Shown here piece by piece: positions 10,881 through 22,896 of a stretch of DNA of 64,000 bases. The stretch comes from Centrapalus pauciflorus (taxonomy: Eukaryota > Streptophyta > Magnoliopsida > Asterales > Asteraceae): assembly GCA_020465985.1 (NCBI GenBank), contig JAANYP010003726.1, positions 124,001 to 188,000 on the forward strand, in the 5' to 3' direction. The notes beneath the pieces were generated by a model. That model saw only the letters and a program-made list of their open reading frames with translations, ran no database searches and had not been told where the DNA came from. The number at the start of each line of letters is the position of its first letter. Position 1 is the stretch's first letter. The translations under genes and the position numbers were made by a program.

Positions 10881-12060
10881 CTAATTTTAGACGAGTCACA
10901 TCGTTCGAGATTATCCATCCACCCCGGGAGCACCAAAATGTACAGAGATTTGCGTGAGTATTACTGGTGTCCTGGGATGAAAAGAGATGTGGGCCGGTAT
11001 GTCGAGGAATGTATGACTTGTTTGCGAGTTAAGGCCGAGAATCAGAAGCCTCACGGGCATTTGCAGCCTTTAGAGGTTCCAGAGTGGAAGTGGTATCATA
11101 TCACGATGGATTTCATCGTCAGACTTCCGCGCACCGTTCGAGGCAACGATATGATCTGGGTGATAGTAGATCGGTTGACTAAGAGTGCTCATTTCTTGGC
11201 AGTGAGAGGCACCATCACTATGGATCAGTTAGCTCGGTTATATATCAGTGAGATAGTGTCGAGGCACGGCGTTCCGATGTCGATTACGTCCGATAGAGAT
11301 ACGCGGTTTACTTCGAGGTTCTGGCAAAGCTTTCAGCGCGAACTGGGGACGAGAGTTCAGTTGAGTACAGCGTACAGACCTCAGAGAGACGGGCAGACAG
11401 AGCGGACGAATCAGACTCTCGAGGATATGCTCCGAGCTTGTGCGATTGATTTTAGTGGTAGTTGGGACGTTCACTTGCCGTTAGTCGAGTTTGCGTACAA
11501 CAACAGCTATCATTCCTCCATCAAGATGGCTCCGTTCGAGGCACTGTATGGGCGTAAGTGCCTAACCCCGGTGTGTTGGGGCGAGGTCGGTGAGCGACCT
11601 ATCAGTGGGCCCGAGTTGTTACAGGAGATGAGCGATAACGTGGCGGTTATCCGCGAGCATATGAGAGTAGCACAGAGCCGGCAGAAGAGTTATGTCGATC
11701 GTCGTCTGACTGAGCTCGAGTTCAGTGTCGGGGACCGCGTTATGCTGAAAGTATCGCCGTGGAAAGGAGTTATCAGATTCAGACACCGAGGTAAGCTGAG
11801 TCCGCGGTACATCGGTCCATTCGAGATTATCGCCAGAGTCCGAGATCAGGCTTATAGACTGAGATTGCCTCCCGAGTTGGCCGGAGTCCATGATACGTTC
11901 CATGTGAGTCATCTGAGGAAGTGTTTAGCCAAGGATGATCAGTTTGTGCCGTTATCTGAGATTACCGTGGACGACCATCTGAGATATGTTGAGCAGCCTG
12001 AGAGCCCGAGGCTGAAATGAGGTACCGATATCCGCAGCTACTCCCGAGTTCGAGCTAGAT
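10881..12060 (+). pseudogene. pol: Tekay integrase with deleted chromodomain
   Basis: HHCC zinc-binding region: SHRSRLSIHPGSTKMY and CMTCLRVK. Catalytic core: MDFIVRLP with the first aspartate near 11107, SDRDTRFTSRFW near 11290 and DGQTERTNQTLEDMLRA with the glutamate near 11400. The C-terminal region has YIGPFEIIARV and FHVSHLRKCL. The frame stops at 12018-12020 just after YVEQPES. In another frame the bases at about 12003-12030 read PEAEMRYRYPQL, which is how a Tekay chromodomain ends. The roughly 35-45 codons normally between these points are missing, so an internal deletion removed the chromodomain core and shifted the frame. Confidence 0.88.
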
Positions 12061-12079
12061 TCCGGGACGGAATCTTTTT

Positions 12080-12091
12080 AAGAGGAGAGGA
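12080..12091 (+). other. Polypurine tract of Tekay-like element
   Basis: AAGAGGAGAGGA two bases before the 3' LTR. Confidence 0.85.
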
Positions 12092-12093
12092 TT

Positions 12094-13897
12094 TGTAACA
12101 TCCCTAATTTGAGCCTGGTACGTGGATTTAATTTATTGGCTCATTTATTTATTATTATTGCGTTGTTCCAATTAAATTCCATTTCGTGGATTTAACGTGT
12201 CAAGATTGAGTGATACGTATCTCCGAGTTAATAATTAGTGGATTAATTATCTCCTTGAGATCGTGGAATTAATTGGGTCCTAATGATATGAATTGTGAAA
12301 AAGTGATATCGGGTCCGGTTTAGTGGGTACGGAACCGGATAAAGGATAAGGACGTATATATGTGTTGAGCCCTTCTTTTCTTCCTCTTCCCTTATCCATT
12401 TTGAGAAGCTTACCCCAAAGTGTGTGTGTGATTTTGTGTGAACCTCCAGCAGAAAAGTGAAGCCAAGCAATTAAAGATTGAAATTGGTTGCTGAATTTGA
12501 GCATCTTCTTCTTCCTCCATTGAGTTCTTGAAAGTCTTGAGGTATGGGTTCTTGATTTTGGGTAGCTAGAAAGAATCTTGAATTATGTTATGATATATGA
12601 TGGAATTGATTTCTGGATGTATGTGGGTTAGTTATGTATGAATTTTGTGTCTTTTACTGCTGGAAATCGGGTGTGGGGGGTTGAAAACCCCCTGGTTCGG
12701 CTATGGAGTTCGAAGGACAAATCTGCTGCTGTCTGGCCAAAGCGCGGCGCGCAAATGGGGGGCGCGGCGCGTTTTCTGATCTGCAGAAAATTTCAATAGG
12801 GTCAACATATGAGAGTCTTGAGTCGTTATTTGGTCGAGTCCCTTCGAGATATTATTGAATTGAATTATTTGGGATTTTGGGTCTCGATAGGGATCCAGTA
12901 AAAGAGTTTCGGGGGTCGGTTATCCGTTTGGGATCCTGTTTTGAGTTTAGTTTAATTGTGATAATTGTGTTGGATTGAGTTATTCGGTCGTTGAGACTCG
13001 TGTTAATATGTGAGACCCATGATGTGTACAGGTGCTAGCCGATCACGTGCCGAGCCGCATTAGAGTTTCGGGTTTCAAGTCGGAATCGGGTAATCGGTGA
13101 GTACTCGAGTCTTTTACAAAGCGCGCGTAAACTTTTATGAGTCGTGTATATGTGTTGTGATATGTTGTGTATGAGACTGAGCTTAGCACGCAGGTATGAT
13201 TCATTCTACCCTATACGTGTTATATATGTTTGAGTTGCAGGTGTCCGCGATATGTGATCGCGCAGGCTAACTGTCCCTAACCAGTCATGAGATATGAGAC
13301 TGTATATATACGGCAGTGATATGCCAGGTCGCTCCTGTGCCTATTGAGTAGCTAACCGCTGCTGTGTGCGGCCTGTTAGCTGGGGAACGTGGTCCCCTTT
13401 TGAGCAGAGATATGTGCTATGCATCGAGTTGCATATATGTGACGAGATATGTGTGTTGTGTATGTTATATGTGCTTACCTGCAGTGTCTAACCCTCGCGT
13501 ACTCACGAGCTGTCCAGCTTATGTTTTCGAGTCTTCCGTGTCTCAGGCAGCCATTCTGTGGGACCGCAGTCACAGCCGCAGCAGCCGAAGTAGGGATCGG
13601 GGCAGTTTAGAGCTGTGTTTGCTGACTATATTTTGATGCTAGACTTTAGAGTTGTTATCTGTATTTTGTACTTGATCAGCGATATGTTAGCTATCAGTAG
13701 ATGGTGTTTATCAAATAATTCAGTTGTGCATACTTCTGTTTCAGCATGTGACATGAGATGTGTTAACTTTGTATTAAAGTTTTAAATTATCAGTGTTTTC
13801 CGCTAATCCCGTGACATGTGCTTTATGAGATGATTGCGTTATTGCCACCTGTGTATTGTATTGACGTGGCATTTAAGTGAGAATTGTGGGTGTTACA
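12094..13897 (+). repeat. 3' LTR of Tekay-like element
   Basis: 1804 bp, TGTAACATCCC to GGGTGTTACA, nearly identical to 5494-7293. Differences seen include a GT-repeat indel near 12425, a 4-bp insertion near 12570 and about a dozen substitutions. Confidence 0.95.
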
Positions 13898-14011
<114 letters not shown>

Positions 14012-14091
14012 TACATATTTTTTTTATTGTATTTATTTTTTGTTTCTAATTTATTAATAACATCAATACTTTTATTACATTTTTATATCTA

Positions 14092-15061
14092 CTAGTTTAT
14101 AACCCACGTATTACGTGGATATTTTTAATAAATTTATTTATATAAAACGTATATGAGTAAAAATAAAAACATACAAAAATAATAATTGTGTTTATTTTTT
14201 TTATTATTTTCGGATTAAAAGATAGAGTATATCTATCTTTTTTAAAAATAGAAAATTGTATTCTTTTAGTTTTTATAAGTTGTAATTATCTTTTTGGTGA
14301 ACGTAGAGGTGACACGTGACATTGGATGTTTTCTTTTATTATACATAATAATAATAATTTACACAACTAATTCAAATTTTTACATTTGGATCTAATTATG
14401 ATTATTTTGGATAATAATGATAGATATTTATTTTAGGTAAACATTAATTTTAAATGTTACAAAAATATTATTATATTGAAAAATAGATAATATGCGTTTG
14501 AAAAAAATGTTTCTTTTAATTTCTATTAACTTCAAATATGAAATATCAATGTAAGAAACAAAAAACTTCAATTATGTGAATGTGTATATATTTTGAAAAT
14601 GATAAAATATAAAAATGGAATATCTGAAAATCAACAATCAAAATTTATCATATTGACAATTGAAGCTTTATCAATTAAATTTTAAATCTTGTTAGCAAAA
14701 TAATTAACAAAAAATTTTAACTTTATTGATTACATTTCTACATTTAAATCCAAATTTTTATATTTGAATTTAACTATGATCATTAAGGATAATAATGACA
14801 CATATTTATTTTAGGTAAAAATTAATTTAATATTAATTCATTGATGAAAAAATTAAAATCAAAATTTAATGTAATTAAGTTAATGTAGTAAATTTGGAAA
14901 ATGAATTAAAACAATGGCATAGGTATAATTATTGCTTTTAATTAAGGGTATAAGAGACATTTTATAAATAATTATGAGTTGTCATTGATCTGGACCATTG
15001 ATTTCATTCCATCCAATGGTCCAGAATCTCCAAGTGGTTTTCTTATTATATATAGTATAGA
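14092..15061 (-). mobile_element. Non-autonomous Helitron (970 bp)
   Basis: On the minus strand the element starts TCTATACTATATATAATA and ends with a hairpin, CCACGTAATACGTGG (plus 14104-14118), followed after eight bases by CTAG. The flanking host bases are A on the 5' side and T on the 3' side, the canonical AT target. The interior is AT-rich with no Rep/helicase coding. All three Helitron hallmarks are visible directly. Confidence 0.8.
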
Positions 15062-15279
15062 TTTCTTTTATTAAAAAAAGAGTTGTTAATAATTTTTAAC
15101 TAAAAGGCTTAAAAGTATAAATATAAACAAGGGTAAAATGGGAATTTTAATTAAAGTTAATGGATAAGGGACCAATCTTGAGAGTAAACATTGATGATAA
15201 TGACCAATTTTGCAAAATTAAAAGTTTAGGGACCAAATCCAATTTGATACAAACCGCAGGGATCATTTTTGTAATTAAC

Positions 15280-15489
<210 letters not shown>

Positions 15490-15490
15490 T

Positions 15491-15684
15491 GAGTTCAATG
15501 GAAAACCTATATGCATCGAAAAACCCGGGAACCACTTTTTAGTCATTGGATCAGGTGATGTATCACGCAGAAAGGCGATGCATCACGCGCAAATTTGATG
15601 CATCTCGCAGGAATTGTGATGCATTTGTAGTGGTGCATGGAGGTTTTCTAAGATTTTCTAGATGCATGTTGTTTTTCATTGAAC
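15491..15684. mobile_element. Small TA-flanked TIR element E3 (194 bp)
   Basis: Left end GAGTTCAATGGAAAACC, right end complement reads GGGTTCAATGAAAAAC. A TA tract adjoins the left side; a short TGTG run lies on the right. The interior repeats GATGCATC(A/T)CGC words about four times, related to the words in elements E4 and E6. Confidence 0.6.
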
Positions 15685-15711
15685 CCCCCACTATACATAT
15701 GTGTGTGTGTG

Positions 15712-15815
15712 TCACTACAAGAATAAGTGGCAATAGGGGCGACGGGCAATAGGGGCGACATATTGGGGTATTAGGGGCGACTTTTGTCGCCTCTGTTGCC
15801 CTCAAACCTTGTAGT
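15712..15815. mobile_element. Miniature CACTA-like element
   Basis: Begins CACTACAAGAATAAG, the usual CACTA terminus, followed by GGGGCGAC subterminal repeats at three places. The right end, CCTTGTAGT, is an imperfect inverted copy preceded by GTCGCC. About 104 bp; no coding. Confidence 0.65.
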
Positions 15816-15816
15816 T

Positions 15817-15822
<6 letters not shown>

Positions 15823-15899
<77 letters not shown>
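15823..15899. repeat. (TA)n microsatellite
   Basis: Uninterrupted TA tract after the CACTA-like element. Confidence 0.98.
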
Positions 15900-15903
<4 letters not shown>

Positions 15904-16304
15904 CACACATGCGGCCATTTTTTTGAAAGTGTAAAATATACCACCTTCATGTATACACGAAAATACACAAACACATATTTGTGGTGTGTGTGGTCTGTGT
16001 TCTCAGCCGCAAGAAACAATAAACACATATTCGTGTGTGTTTTGTTTTCCCCGTTATTCGTGTGCTTAATTGCGTAACTGTCGTCGCTCGACCGTGTCAT
16101 CACTGATGGATACCGAGAGTGTCTCATTCGTGTATATTTGTAATCAACTACAAATGTACGAATTTTAAATGCTTTCATATTATTTATCTTATGTTTTACT
16201 TGATGATCCGTGTACGGAATTCATAGATTTTAAAAAACTTCCGTTGTGCGCTTAATATGATTAAAAGTTTATGTTTTTTATGAAAAACCGATACGAAATC
16301 CCAA
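15900..16304. other. Unassigned AT-rich sequence
   Basis: Some GTGTGT and CACACA runs; no coding similarity or element ends recognised. Confidence 0.6.
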
Positions 16305-16740
16305 CAGGAAGTGTATCAACTGAATTTATTTTAACATTTATTATTTAATTATTGGGTATATGAAAAAAACCAACATGTTTTCATGTTTTTTGCGATTTAA
16401 TCCCTCCGTGTTATTTTTCCTAAGAAAGTCCTCTTATTGTTTTCAATCCGGTTTTCGGAAATTGTTTTTTTTTTTCATAATCAACCCTGACTTTTTCCAC
16501 AAAAAACCAACATGTTTTCACTATTTTTCTCCGAAAAGTCCACAAAGACTTTTTTGAAAAACTAAAGGAAAAATTCCAAAAATCACAAACAAATATATTA
16601 CTTAAGGATTTTATTGGTAAAAAAAATAACACGGAGGGACTAAACCACATAAACATGAAAAACATGTTGGTTTTTTTCATATTAAACCCAATAATTAAAC
16701 AATAAATGCTAAAATAAATTCAATTGATACATTTCCAAAA
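16305..16740. mobile_element. Long-TIR MITE, copy A
   Basis: The two sides form an imperfect inverted repeat of roughly 130 bp: GGGTATATGAAAAAAACC and CCAACATGTTTTCATG on the left reappear inverted at 16640-16690, and outer words (AATTTATTTTA, GTATCAA) match as well. A TAATCCCTCCGTGTTAT block is mirrored near 16625. Related copies lie at 32150-32530 and 33893-34290. No coding; superfamily not determined. Confidence 0.65.
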
Positions 16741-17246
16741 TATGAGTCATTTGTATCTTGTATGGTTTTTGGGAGTTGTACCTATTTGTAATAGGTAGTT
16801 ACTATTATCATTTCGAGACTTTTTGTTTTGTGTTAACTGTGACCATGAACTGTAAACTAAAGTTTCTAATTACTAGGAGCTTTACGTATGTATTAATTGA
16901 AAACAACATCAGATCTATGGCTTAGCTATCATATCACTTGACACCGATAGCTTTTTTAAAATACGTATTACATATATGCTCAAGATTGAGTGACACCTTA
17001 AATTTTTCTAAGATGACACCAGAGGAACCTATGGCAGAAGATTGTATTATGATTTGAAGATTATTAGAGAAAGAGTTGACGATGTTTTAGAGATGGACCA
17101 ACTTAATTACAATTGTTCAAGTTTATGTATCGACCACAAGATAGACATTTGAGATTTTCTTTCATACCTGTTACTATCGTTAACTAGTAGATCGAGAGAT
17201 GAGTTTGAGAAGGTAAAGAAAGCCTTTTAATTTGAATTTGAACTTT
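16741..17246. other. Unassigned sequence
   Basis: No element ends or long reading frames seen. It adjoins the breakpoint of the truncated copia fragment at 17247. Confidence 0.6.
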
Positions 17247-17277
17247 GAAATGATAAGAAACCTATAACCTGCAAAAT

Positions 17278-18479
17278 TTAAGATGTCTTTGGTATCCAAA
17301 TAGATTTGGATCCAGACTTGTTAGCGCTCTTGGGTACCCAGTTCAAAACGGGTTTTGGTACCCACTTAAATAGGGGTTTAGGTACCCAGTGCAGATTATA
17401 ACAATCAGCTTCTCTTTGAAAAGCAGAAAACAAATTTCTTTGAGTATTTGAAAATTGAATATCTGAATTTCTAAAGAAACTTGAGTTTGAATGTTCAGAC
17501 TTTTTCAAACTCTTCTTTATGAACAACTGTCCGGTTCTAGCCTGTTTCTGGTAATACTTGGTGTTTTTCTGAGAAATTTTTTTCTGTGAAGAATGACCAG
17601 TATTTCCAGAAACTTTAGGAAAAGTTGACTTTGAAGATACACCGGTGTAAATCTTTACCGGAAGTTGTTCAACAACTTTATCTTTGTCTCTGTGTATCTT
17701 TAACAGATACTTAAGTTTAAGATCTGAAGAAGAATCAAATTTAGAAAATTCAGTTGGATTATTTTCACTTTCTGTAGATAAATCAGAATGATCAACTTTG
17801 GATTTTAAACAAACTGAAGAAATCTCAACCTTTGATTCTTTTGAAGAAGGAGAATCACTAATTTGTTTGGTAAGATGAAGTATCTGATCTTCTAAACCTT
17901 TGATAATGACCAAATAAGAATTTCTGTCATTAGAAAATGATTGGAAATCAGTTTTAAAATATTGTTATTTAATTAAGAACACATTTCTTTCATCTTCAAA
18001 CAACTTAGATTTTGTTTTAAAATCCCCAGTAAGAACTCATGATTTTCTTTCTCAAGAGAATCTTTAGTTAAAGATAAATCCTTTTCAAGAGAAAAAAATT
18101 CTTCAGATTTGTTTAAAATACAATTTTGATCAGTATCATTTGTCTTGGAAAGTAATTCTTCAAGATTTTTAACTTTCTTGTAAAGATCAGATCTTTCAGA
18201 CAAAATATATTTGAGTTGAGTTGCAGTCTGAAAATTTTCTTGTTTCAGCTCATCAAGTTCTTTAAGTAATTCAGATATTTTCAATTGATGAGCACAACTC
18301 TCAGAGTTTTGTTTTTCTTTTAAGCTCTGAATATCTTCGTTCAATATTCGTACGTCACGTAACGTCAAATGTTTATCAGTATTTAACTGAACGAGAATGT
18401 CGTAATTGTTCTTACGAATCTTTTCAGATTCAGTAAGTTTGGCAATCAACTCAGACTTTGAAAATTTTTCATATTCCAT
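17278..18479 (-). pseudogene. Coiled-coil gag-like protein, frameshifted copy
   Basis: Two segments, 18479-17973 and 17913-17278, match in order the 403-residue protein at 43821-45032: MEYEKFSKSELIAKLTESEK, ESCAHQLKISELLKELDELKQ, then LVIIKGLEDQILHLTKQ and the C-terminal WVPKP/WVPKS repeats. After HEFLL the first segment runs out of frame to a stop, and a TAA interrupts the stretch between the segments, so the protein is broken near 17940-18030. Function would be that of a structural polyprotein fragment; see the intact copy. Confidence 0.85.
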
Positions 18480-18814
18480 TATGAATTGCAGAAAAATGAA
18501 CTTTCAAGATCTTTTATAGTCTTATGAAAATTTGAATGAATCTTGATTGAAGAAAAATGAATATTGAATGATTAATTTGTTAAAAATCAACTCTGATTTG
18601 ACTTTTTGACGTTGAAATTTTATCTGTAGAAAAATGTCTGTAACTTTTTTCTGGAGTGGAATTGGGCCTCGAAAAGTTACCGAACTGGCTATGCCTGTAC
18701 TAGAAATGTAGATCTCTTTCCAAGCTTCGATTTGACGTATGGTAGGCCTTCTAACGATGTTCCAGTCAAAAGTTATGGTCAATTTAAATAGCAAAGGTCA
18801 AATAGTCAAAATTC

Positions 18815-19270
18815 GAATGATGAATTATGAAACTCGAATGAACAAGAATGAATCTCGGATGTCTTATGAGAAAAACTCGATTGATTAACAATGAAACTCG
18901 GATGAATAAGGTATTAAACTCGATCAATTAAGCTTGAAACTCGGATGAAGAAGTGTGAATCTCGGATGAGTAACAAATAATTCTCGAATGCTTACCAATG
19001 AAACTCGAATAAGTCTTTATTAAAACTTGAATGACAATTTTATAAAACTCGAATAATGAATAAATCAAACTCGAATAATGAATAAATCAAACTCGAATGT
19101 TAAACACTTAAACTCGATCAATGAAAGTATGAAACTCGGTCAATGAAGTGATAAACTCGATCAGTTAAGGATAAAACTCGAATTAAGCATACATAAAACT
19201 CGAATAACAAGCAGACTAAACTCGATCCATGCTTCTTAAAACTCGAATCACACTATGCTTTTTACTTTGC
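18815..19270 (-). repeat. CGAGTTT/CGAGTTC word array in element leader
   Basis: On the plus strand ACTCGA(A/T) or CTCGG words recur about every 20-28 bases, the complement of the array at 43075-43690 in the intact relative. Confidence 0.85.
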
Positions 19271-19706
19271 CCGAGTTTGAATGAACTCAGAGGAATCGAA
19301 AAACAAGTTTAAAAACAAAATTTTTCAACAAAAATCCACGAATTGACTCCAGATTGAAATCGAACCTGCTGTTTTCACACACAAACAGTTTTTGAAAAAC
19401 AACTTTGGCTAATTTCAGTTAAAATCCAAAAATCAATCAAAAAACCTCAAGAGCACACACTTTTTCAAAAACTCAGAAAAATCAAATTAAAATTTGTGTG
19501 TTTGGAGTTATGATTTGACACTTAAATCCTCAGATTCGTCTTTAAAAGCTTTACACTCGATCCAAAAATCAAACACTTTCATCCACAACATCAAAAACCA
19601 TTTTGAATTTTTTGATTTTCGAACAAAAAAAATGTAACAGTGTTTTTCAAAATTTCGAATTTCAGATTTTAATTCATTCAAAATCACTCAAAAATCAGCC
19701 ACATTA

Positions 19707-19719
19707 GGTTCTGATACCA
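19707..19719 (-). other. Primer binding site, initiator tRNA-Met
   Basis: TGGTATCAGAACC on the minus strand, two bases from the LTR end at 19722. Confidence 0.85.
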
Positions 19720-19721
19720 AT

Positions 19722-20055
19722 TGTGAATTCCGATTTCATGCAATTCATTCAACATTAACAACAATCATATGAACAATTATATCAAATCCATAAAACCGAA
19801 TGCTTGATTAATGAGAGAAGAAATATTACATTGGTAGTTCTTGACTTGCAAAGCAACCCTCCCTCTAATTTGAATAGTGATGCCTGTAAACTTCTCAGCA
19901 TGTGTACATCAACAGTACACATACACCTCTTTTTATACTCAATACACAAGCTTTGAGTATTTACAATCCAACCCCTATACTATTGACTATTTACACTAAA
20001 ACCTCTAGACTTATTAACAATATAATTGTTTCATCTCTATTATATATTCCCAACA
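19722..20055 (-). repeat. 5' LTR of truncated copia element (334 bp)
   Basis: On the minus strand begins TGTTGGGAATATATAATAG and ends GAATTCACA. It lacks the 72-bp extension seen at the start of the LTRs of the intact copy. Confidence 0.85.
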
Positions 20056-21680
20056 GTATTGTTAATTTAATTGTTGTAGTTTGTTTTCAGACTTTCCTAT
20101 GCTTAATTTTAATATTTTGAAAAATATTGTTAGAAACGATTGGATTAATTTATCAGTCATTAAACATTGATAAAAGAAAATTATATATAGTTAGAGGATG
20201 TATATTGATTACCTGATCCGTCTTCTAAAAACATAGAAATTTAACCCTCCAACAACTAAAATAGTGAATATAGTGGAAAATTTTTGGATCCGCCTCGGTT
20301 GATCAAGGATATGAGTAATGCTTAATCACATATTTATGCAATGACGTTTTTATATGTTATCAATTTATACAACGAAATTAATTACTTTTAATACAATTTA
20401 TACAAAGACGTTTGAACTTATTATCAAAAAATACGACGTTTTCTCTCTGTTACTAACTTATACAATGAAATTATTTTTAACACGATTTATGCAATAATTA
20501 GTGTTTAAACTTGTTATCAAAGTATACAACATTTAATCCACTTATTTATCTGGTAATTTATTAATTTGTTGTACGTCCCTTAAAATCCTAAATGACACAA
20601 CTACGTGTAAAAAAACATGTCAACATCTTTGTTAATATAGTATGCCGTATGGGTTAGGTCAAAAACTTATCTGATTTCAAGACATCATTTTGTTCTATTG
20701 GTTTATTATAAAATTTTTCATACTTGTGGTGAAAAAGTTGTTGCTCGTTTCCGATTTAAAAACTACAAATACTTAACAATGATTACCATCACATGATTAA
20801 GGATAAATGTGGGATTAATGCTTAAACATTTAATATAAATAATTAATTTTCACTATATGAATTTAATCATAGTTAACAATAAACAGTTAATATTCGATGC
20901 GCGATTGATTGATTGTTTAACGTAATTGGTAAAGTTATACAACATAGATCGATTAATTTTATATTAAAATTTTATTTCCAATCTTTGTAGTTATCACGAA
21001 TGGTGATGATATCTATTTAAGTCATTACAGTTTTTTTTAGACATGATTGATAATGAATTTGAAAAATAAGGATGAGAGGACAAATTCTCAGTTTGATTCA
21101 CTACTATCCCTAGTCGGAATAAAACAAATATTATGGTAAACTTGTTATGAAAGTAGTTGAAATAAAATAGTAGAAACAAATGATAATTTTGCAGCGTAAC
21201 CTTTGTTTTATAAAGGAATTGAATTTGGTGATGCGATTTTTTATACGTATAGATGTGTCTATCTAGATTATTTGATGTGTGATAAATCAATAGATGACCA
21301 TATAATAGGTAAATTACGTTGCATGTTTGTATAATAAGTTCATACTTAATTGCATAATTCGTGTTAAATATGATTTCATTTCATTACTTCATAAAAAAAT
21401 AAAAAATGATGTTGAACATGTTCAAAAGTCATTTCAGAAATTGTGTTAAAAGAATTTTGTTGCATAAATTGATAAAAGATGAAAACAACAGTGAATAAAT
21501 ATGTAGTTAACCCTATCAGTAGTGTTACGTTATATGTCATAGTTCGTATAATCTGTTATGTGACATTATGATACGTATAGTGGGTGTTACAATCTTAATC
21601 AGGTTTAGCACTTTTCATGGTCAACATACATTAAAAAACCAGGACAATAAGAGAACCAGGTATTTATTACTAAAGGAGGG
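20056..21680. other. Unassigned AT-rich sequence
   Basis: No genes recognised. Degenerate direct repeats of TATACAA(T/C)GA(A/C)-type words occur at 20335-20560. GTGGGTGTTACAA at about 21580 resembles a chromovirus LTR end but no matching start was found. Confidence 0.5.
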
Positions 21681-21854
21681 TGATTTGTACACAATAATAT
21701 TTTGTCATATACAACAACTACACTTATAATGACGATATTATCATTACTAAATTTTTTATCACGAAAGTATTCAAAAGTACTTAATTTTTAAAGATAAGAT
21801 GATTATTTCTAATGTAATTGTTGTGTATAAAAAAATCTTGTTGTATACAAATCA
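21681..21854. mobile_element. Short MITE
   Basis: TGATTTGTACACAATAA at the left is mirrored by a complement reading TGATTTGTATACAACAA at the right. 174 bp, AT-rich, non-coding. Confidence 0.5.
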
Positions 21855-22004
21855 TTTTTCATTTACGAAACTAATAAGACCATCAAGGCATATTCTTGTA
21901 TTTCAAAATTTTAATTTTGTTAATCCGGTTTACTTCCATTTATAAACCATTGCACACCCTAGGTATTGGAATCGCCAAATCATAAGATGACGCAAGAGTT
22001 ATTT

Positions 22005-22295
22005 GCAAAAACATAGTGATTTAGAATTTTATTTCCTAAACAATTGTACTTTTAAATTTATTTACCAAATGATGATACTTTTTTAAATTAGTCATTTATT
22101 ATTACTTTTATCTTTCCATGTTCAATTCTTTTTATTTCAACTTCTATACTCTAAAAAGTCTAAATTGCACAATTGATCCCTACAATAATTTAATTTGATG
22201 AATGTCAATTTTATTTTTTTAATTATGTTTCACTTTTGATCAACTTTATAATTTTCACTTCGTTGCACTTTATGTAAGTATATAAACAAATGAAG

Positions 22296-22386
<91 letters not shown>

Positions 22387-22590
22387 CTCCATAAAATGAT
22401 TCAAGTATTTTAATAATAATAATATTATTATTATTATGTTGTTATTATTATATTTATCGATATTTTGTTTAACTAAATATTATATTTTTTGTGGGTTTAA
22501 GTATTTCAACTAAAATTAATAATTAAATCTAAACGTATCAACTTAACAAAATAATTAAAGCATAACATATATAACGTTATATATTTCGTT
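22005..22590 (+). repeat. Left arm of a distant inverted repeat
   Basis: GAGTTATTTGCAAAA..., CAACTTCTATACTCTAAAAA, TTTCACTTTTGATCAA and AACGTATCAACTT match, inverted and in order, sequence at 30110-30595. Diverged (roughly three quarters identical by eye). Confidence 0.6.
22296..22382. repeat. (CA)n(TA)n compound microsatellite
   Basis: CA repeat followed directly by TA repeat; absent from the matching right arm near 30290. Confidence 0.97.
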
Positions 22591-22896
22591 AATATACAAG
22601 CTTAATATGTTTCGATTTAACTTAATGTATGTATGTGTACCCAAGTGTATGCATATCTCGTTATATTATATGTTACGAATTCATTTGTGGTTAAATCAAA
22701 ATACATTAAATTTATGTATTTTGTTAAACTAAAAATGATGGATCTTCATTAAAAAATTAAATTTCTATATTTTTTAAAATCAGATTTGTAAAAGATGTCT
22801 TTTTTATTTTTCTACTTTTAAGAATATAATCTAATTACTTTCAAATCCCTTTACAGTTATATAAATTTAAAAAGTTATAATATATGAGTGAAATTG
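22591..22896. other. Unassigned AT-rich sequence
   Basis: Between the inverted-repeat arm and the LTR-like segment; nothing recognised. Confidence 0.6.

Larger units (their letters stand above)
5494..13897 (+). mobile_element. Tekay-like Ty3/gypsy retrotransposon, complete but inactivated (8.4 kb)
   Basis: Two LTRs of 1800 and 1804 bp begin TGTA(G/A)CATCCC and end GGGTGTTACA. PBS matches initiator tRNA-Met, a polypurine tract precedes the 3' LTR, and the order gag, protease, RT, RNase H, integrase is that of a chromovirus. By eye the LTRs differ at about a dozen positions plus three short indels, which suggests a recent insertion. Flanks read atata and ataca, an imperfect 5-bp duplication inside a (TA)n tract. 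The polyprotein is broken by a frameshift, two TAG codons and a C-terminal deletion. Confidence 0.93.
17247..20055 (-). mobile_element. Truncated non-autonomous copia element, minus strand
   Basis: In minus-strand order: LTR 20055-19722, PBS, a leader with CTCGA repeats, and a coiled-coil reading frame ending at 17278. It is the same family as the intact element at 42241-47635 but more diverged. Homology stops at 17247, in the loop of the first hairpin that follows the ORF in the intact copy, so the 3' half and 3' LTR are missing. Confidence 0.85.

Noticed and set aside
21570..21592. LTR end suggested by GTGGGTGTTACAA
   Set aside because: A single terminal motif without a matching TGTAACA start, PBS or second copy is too weak.
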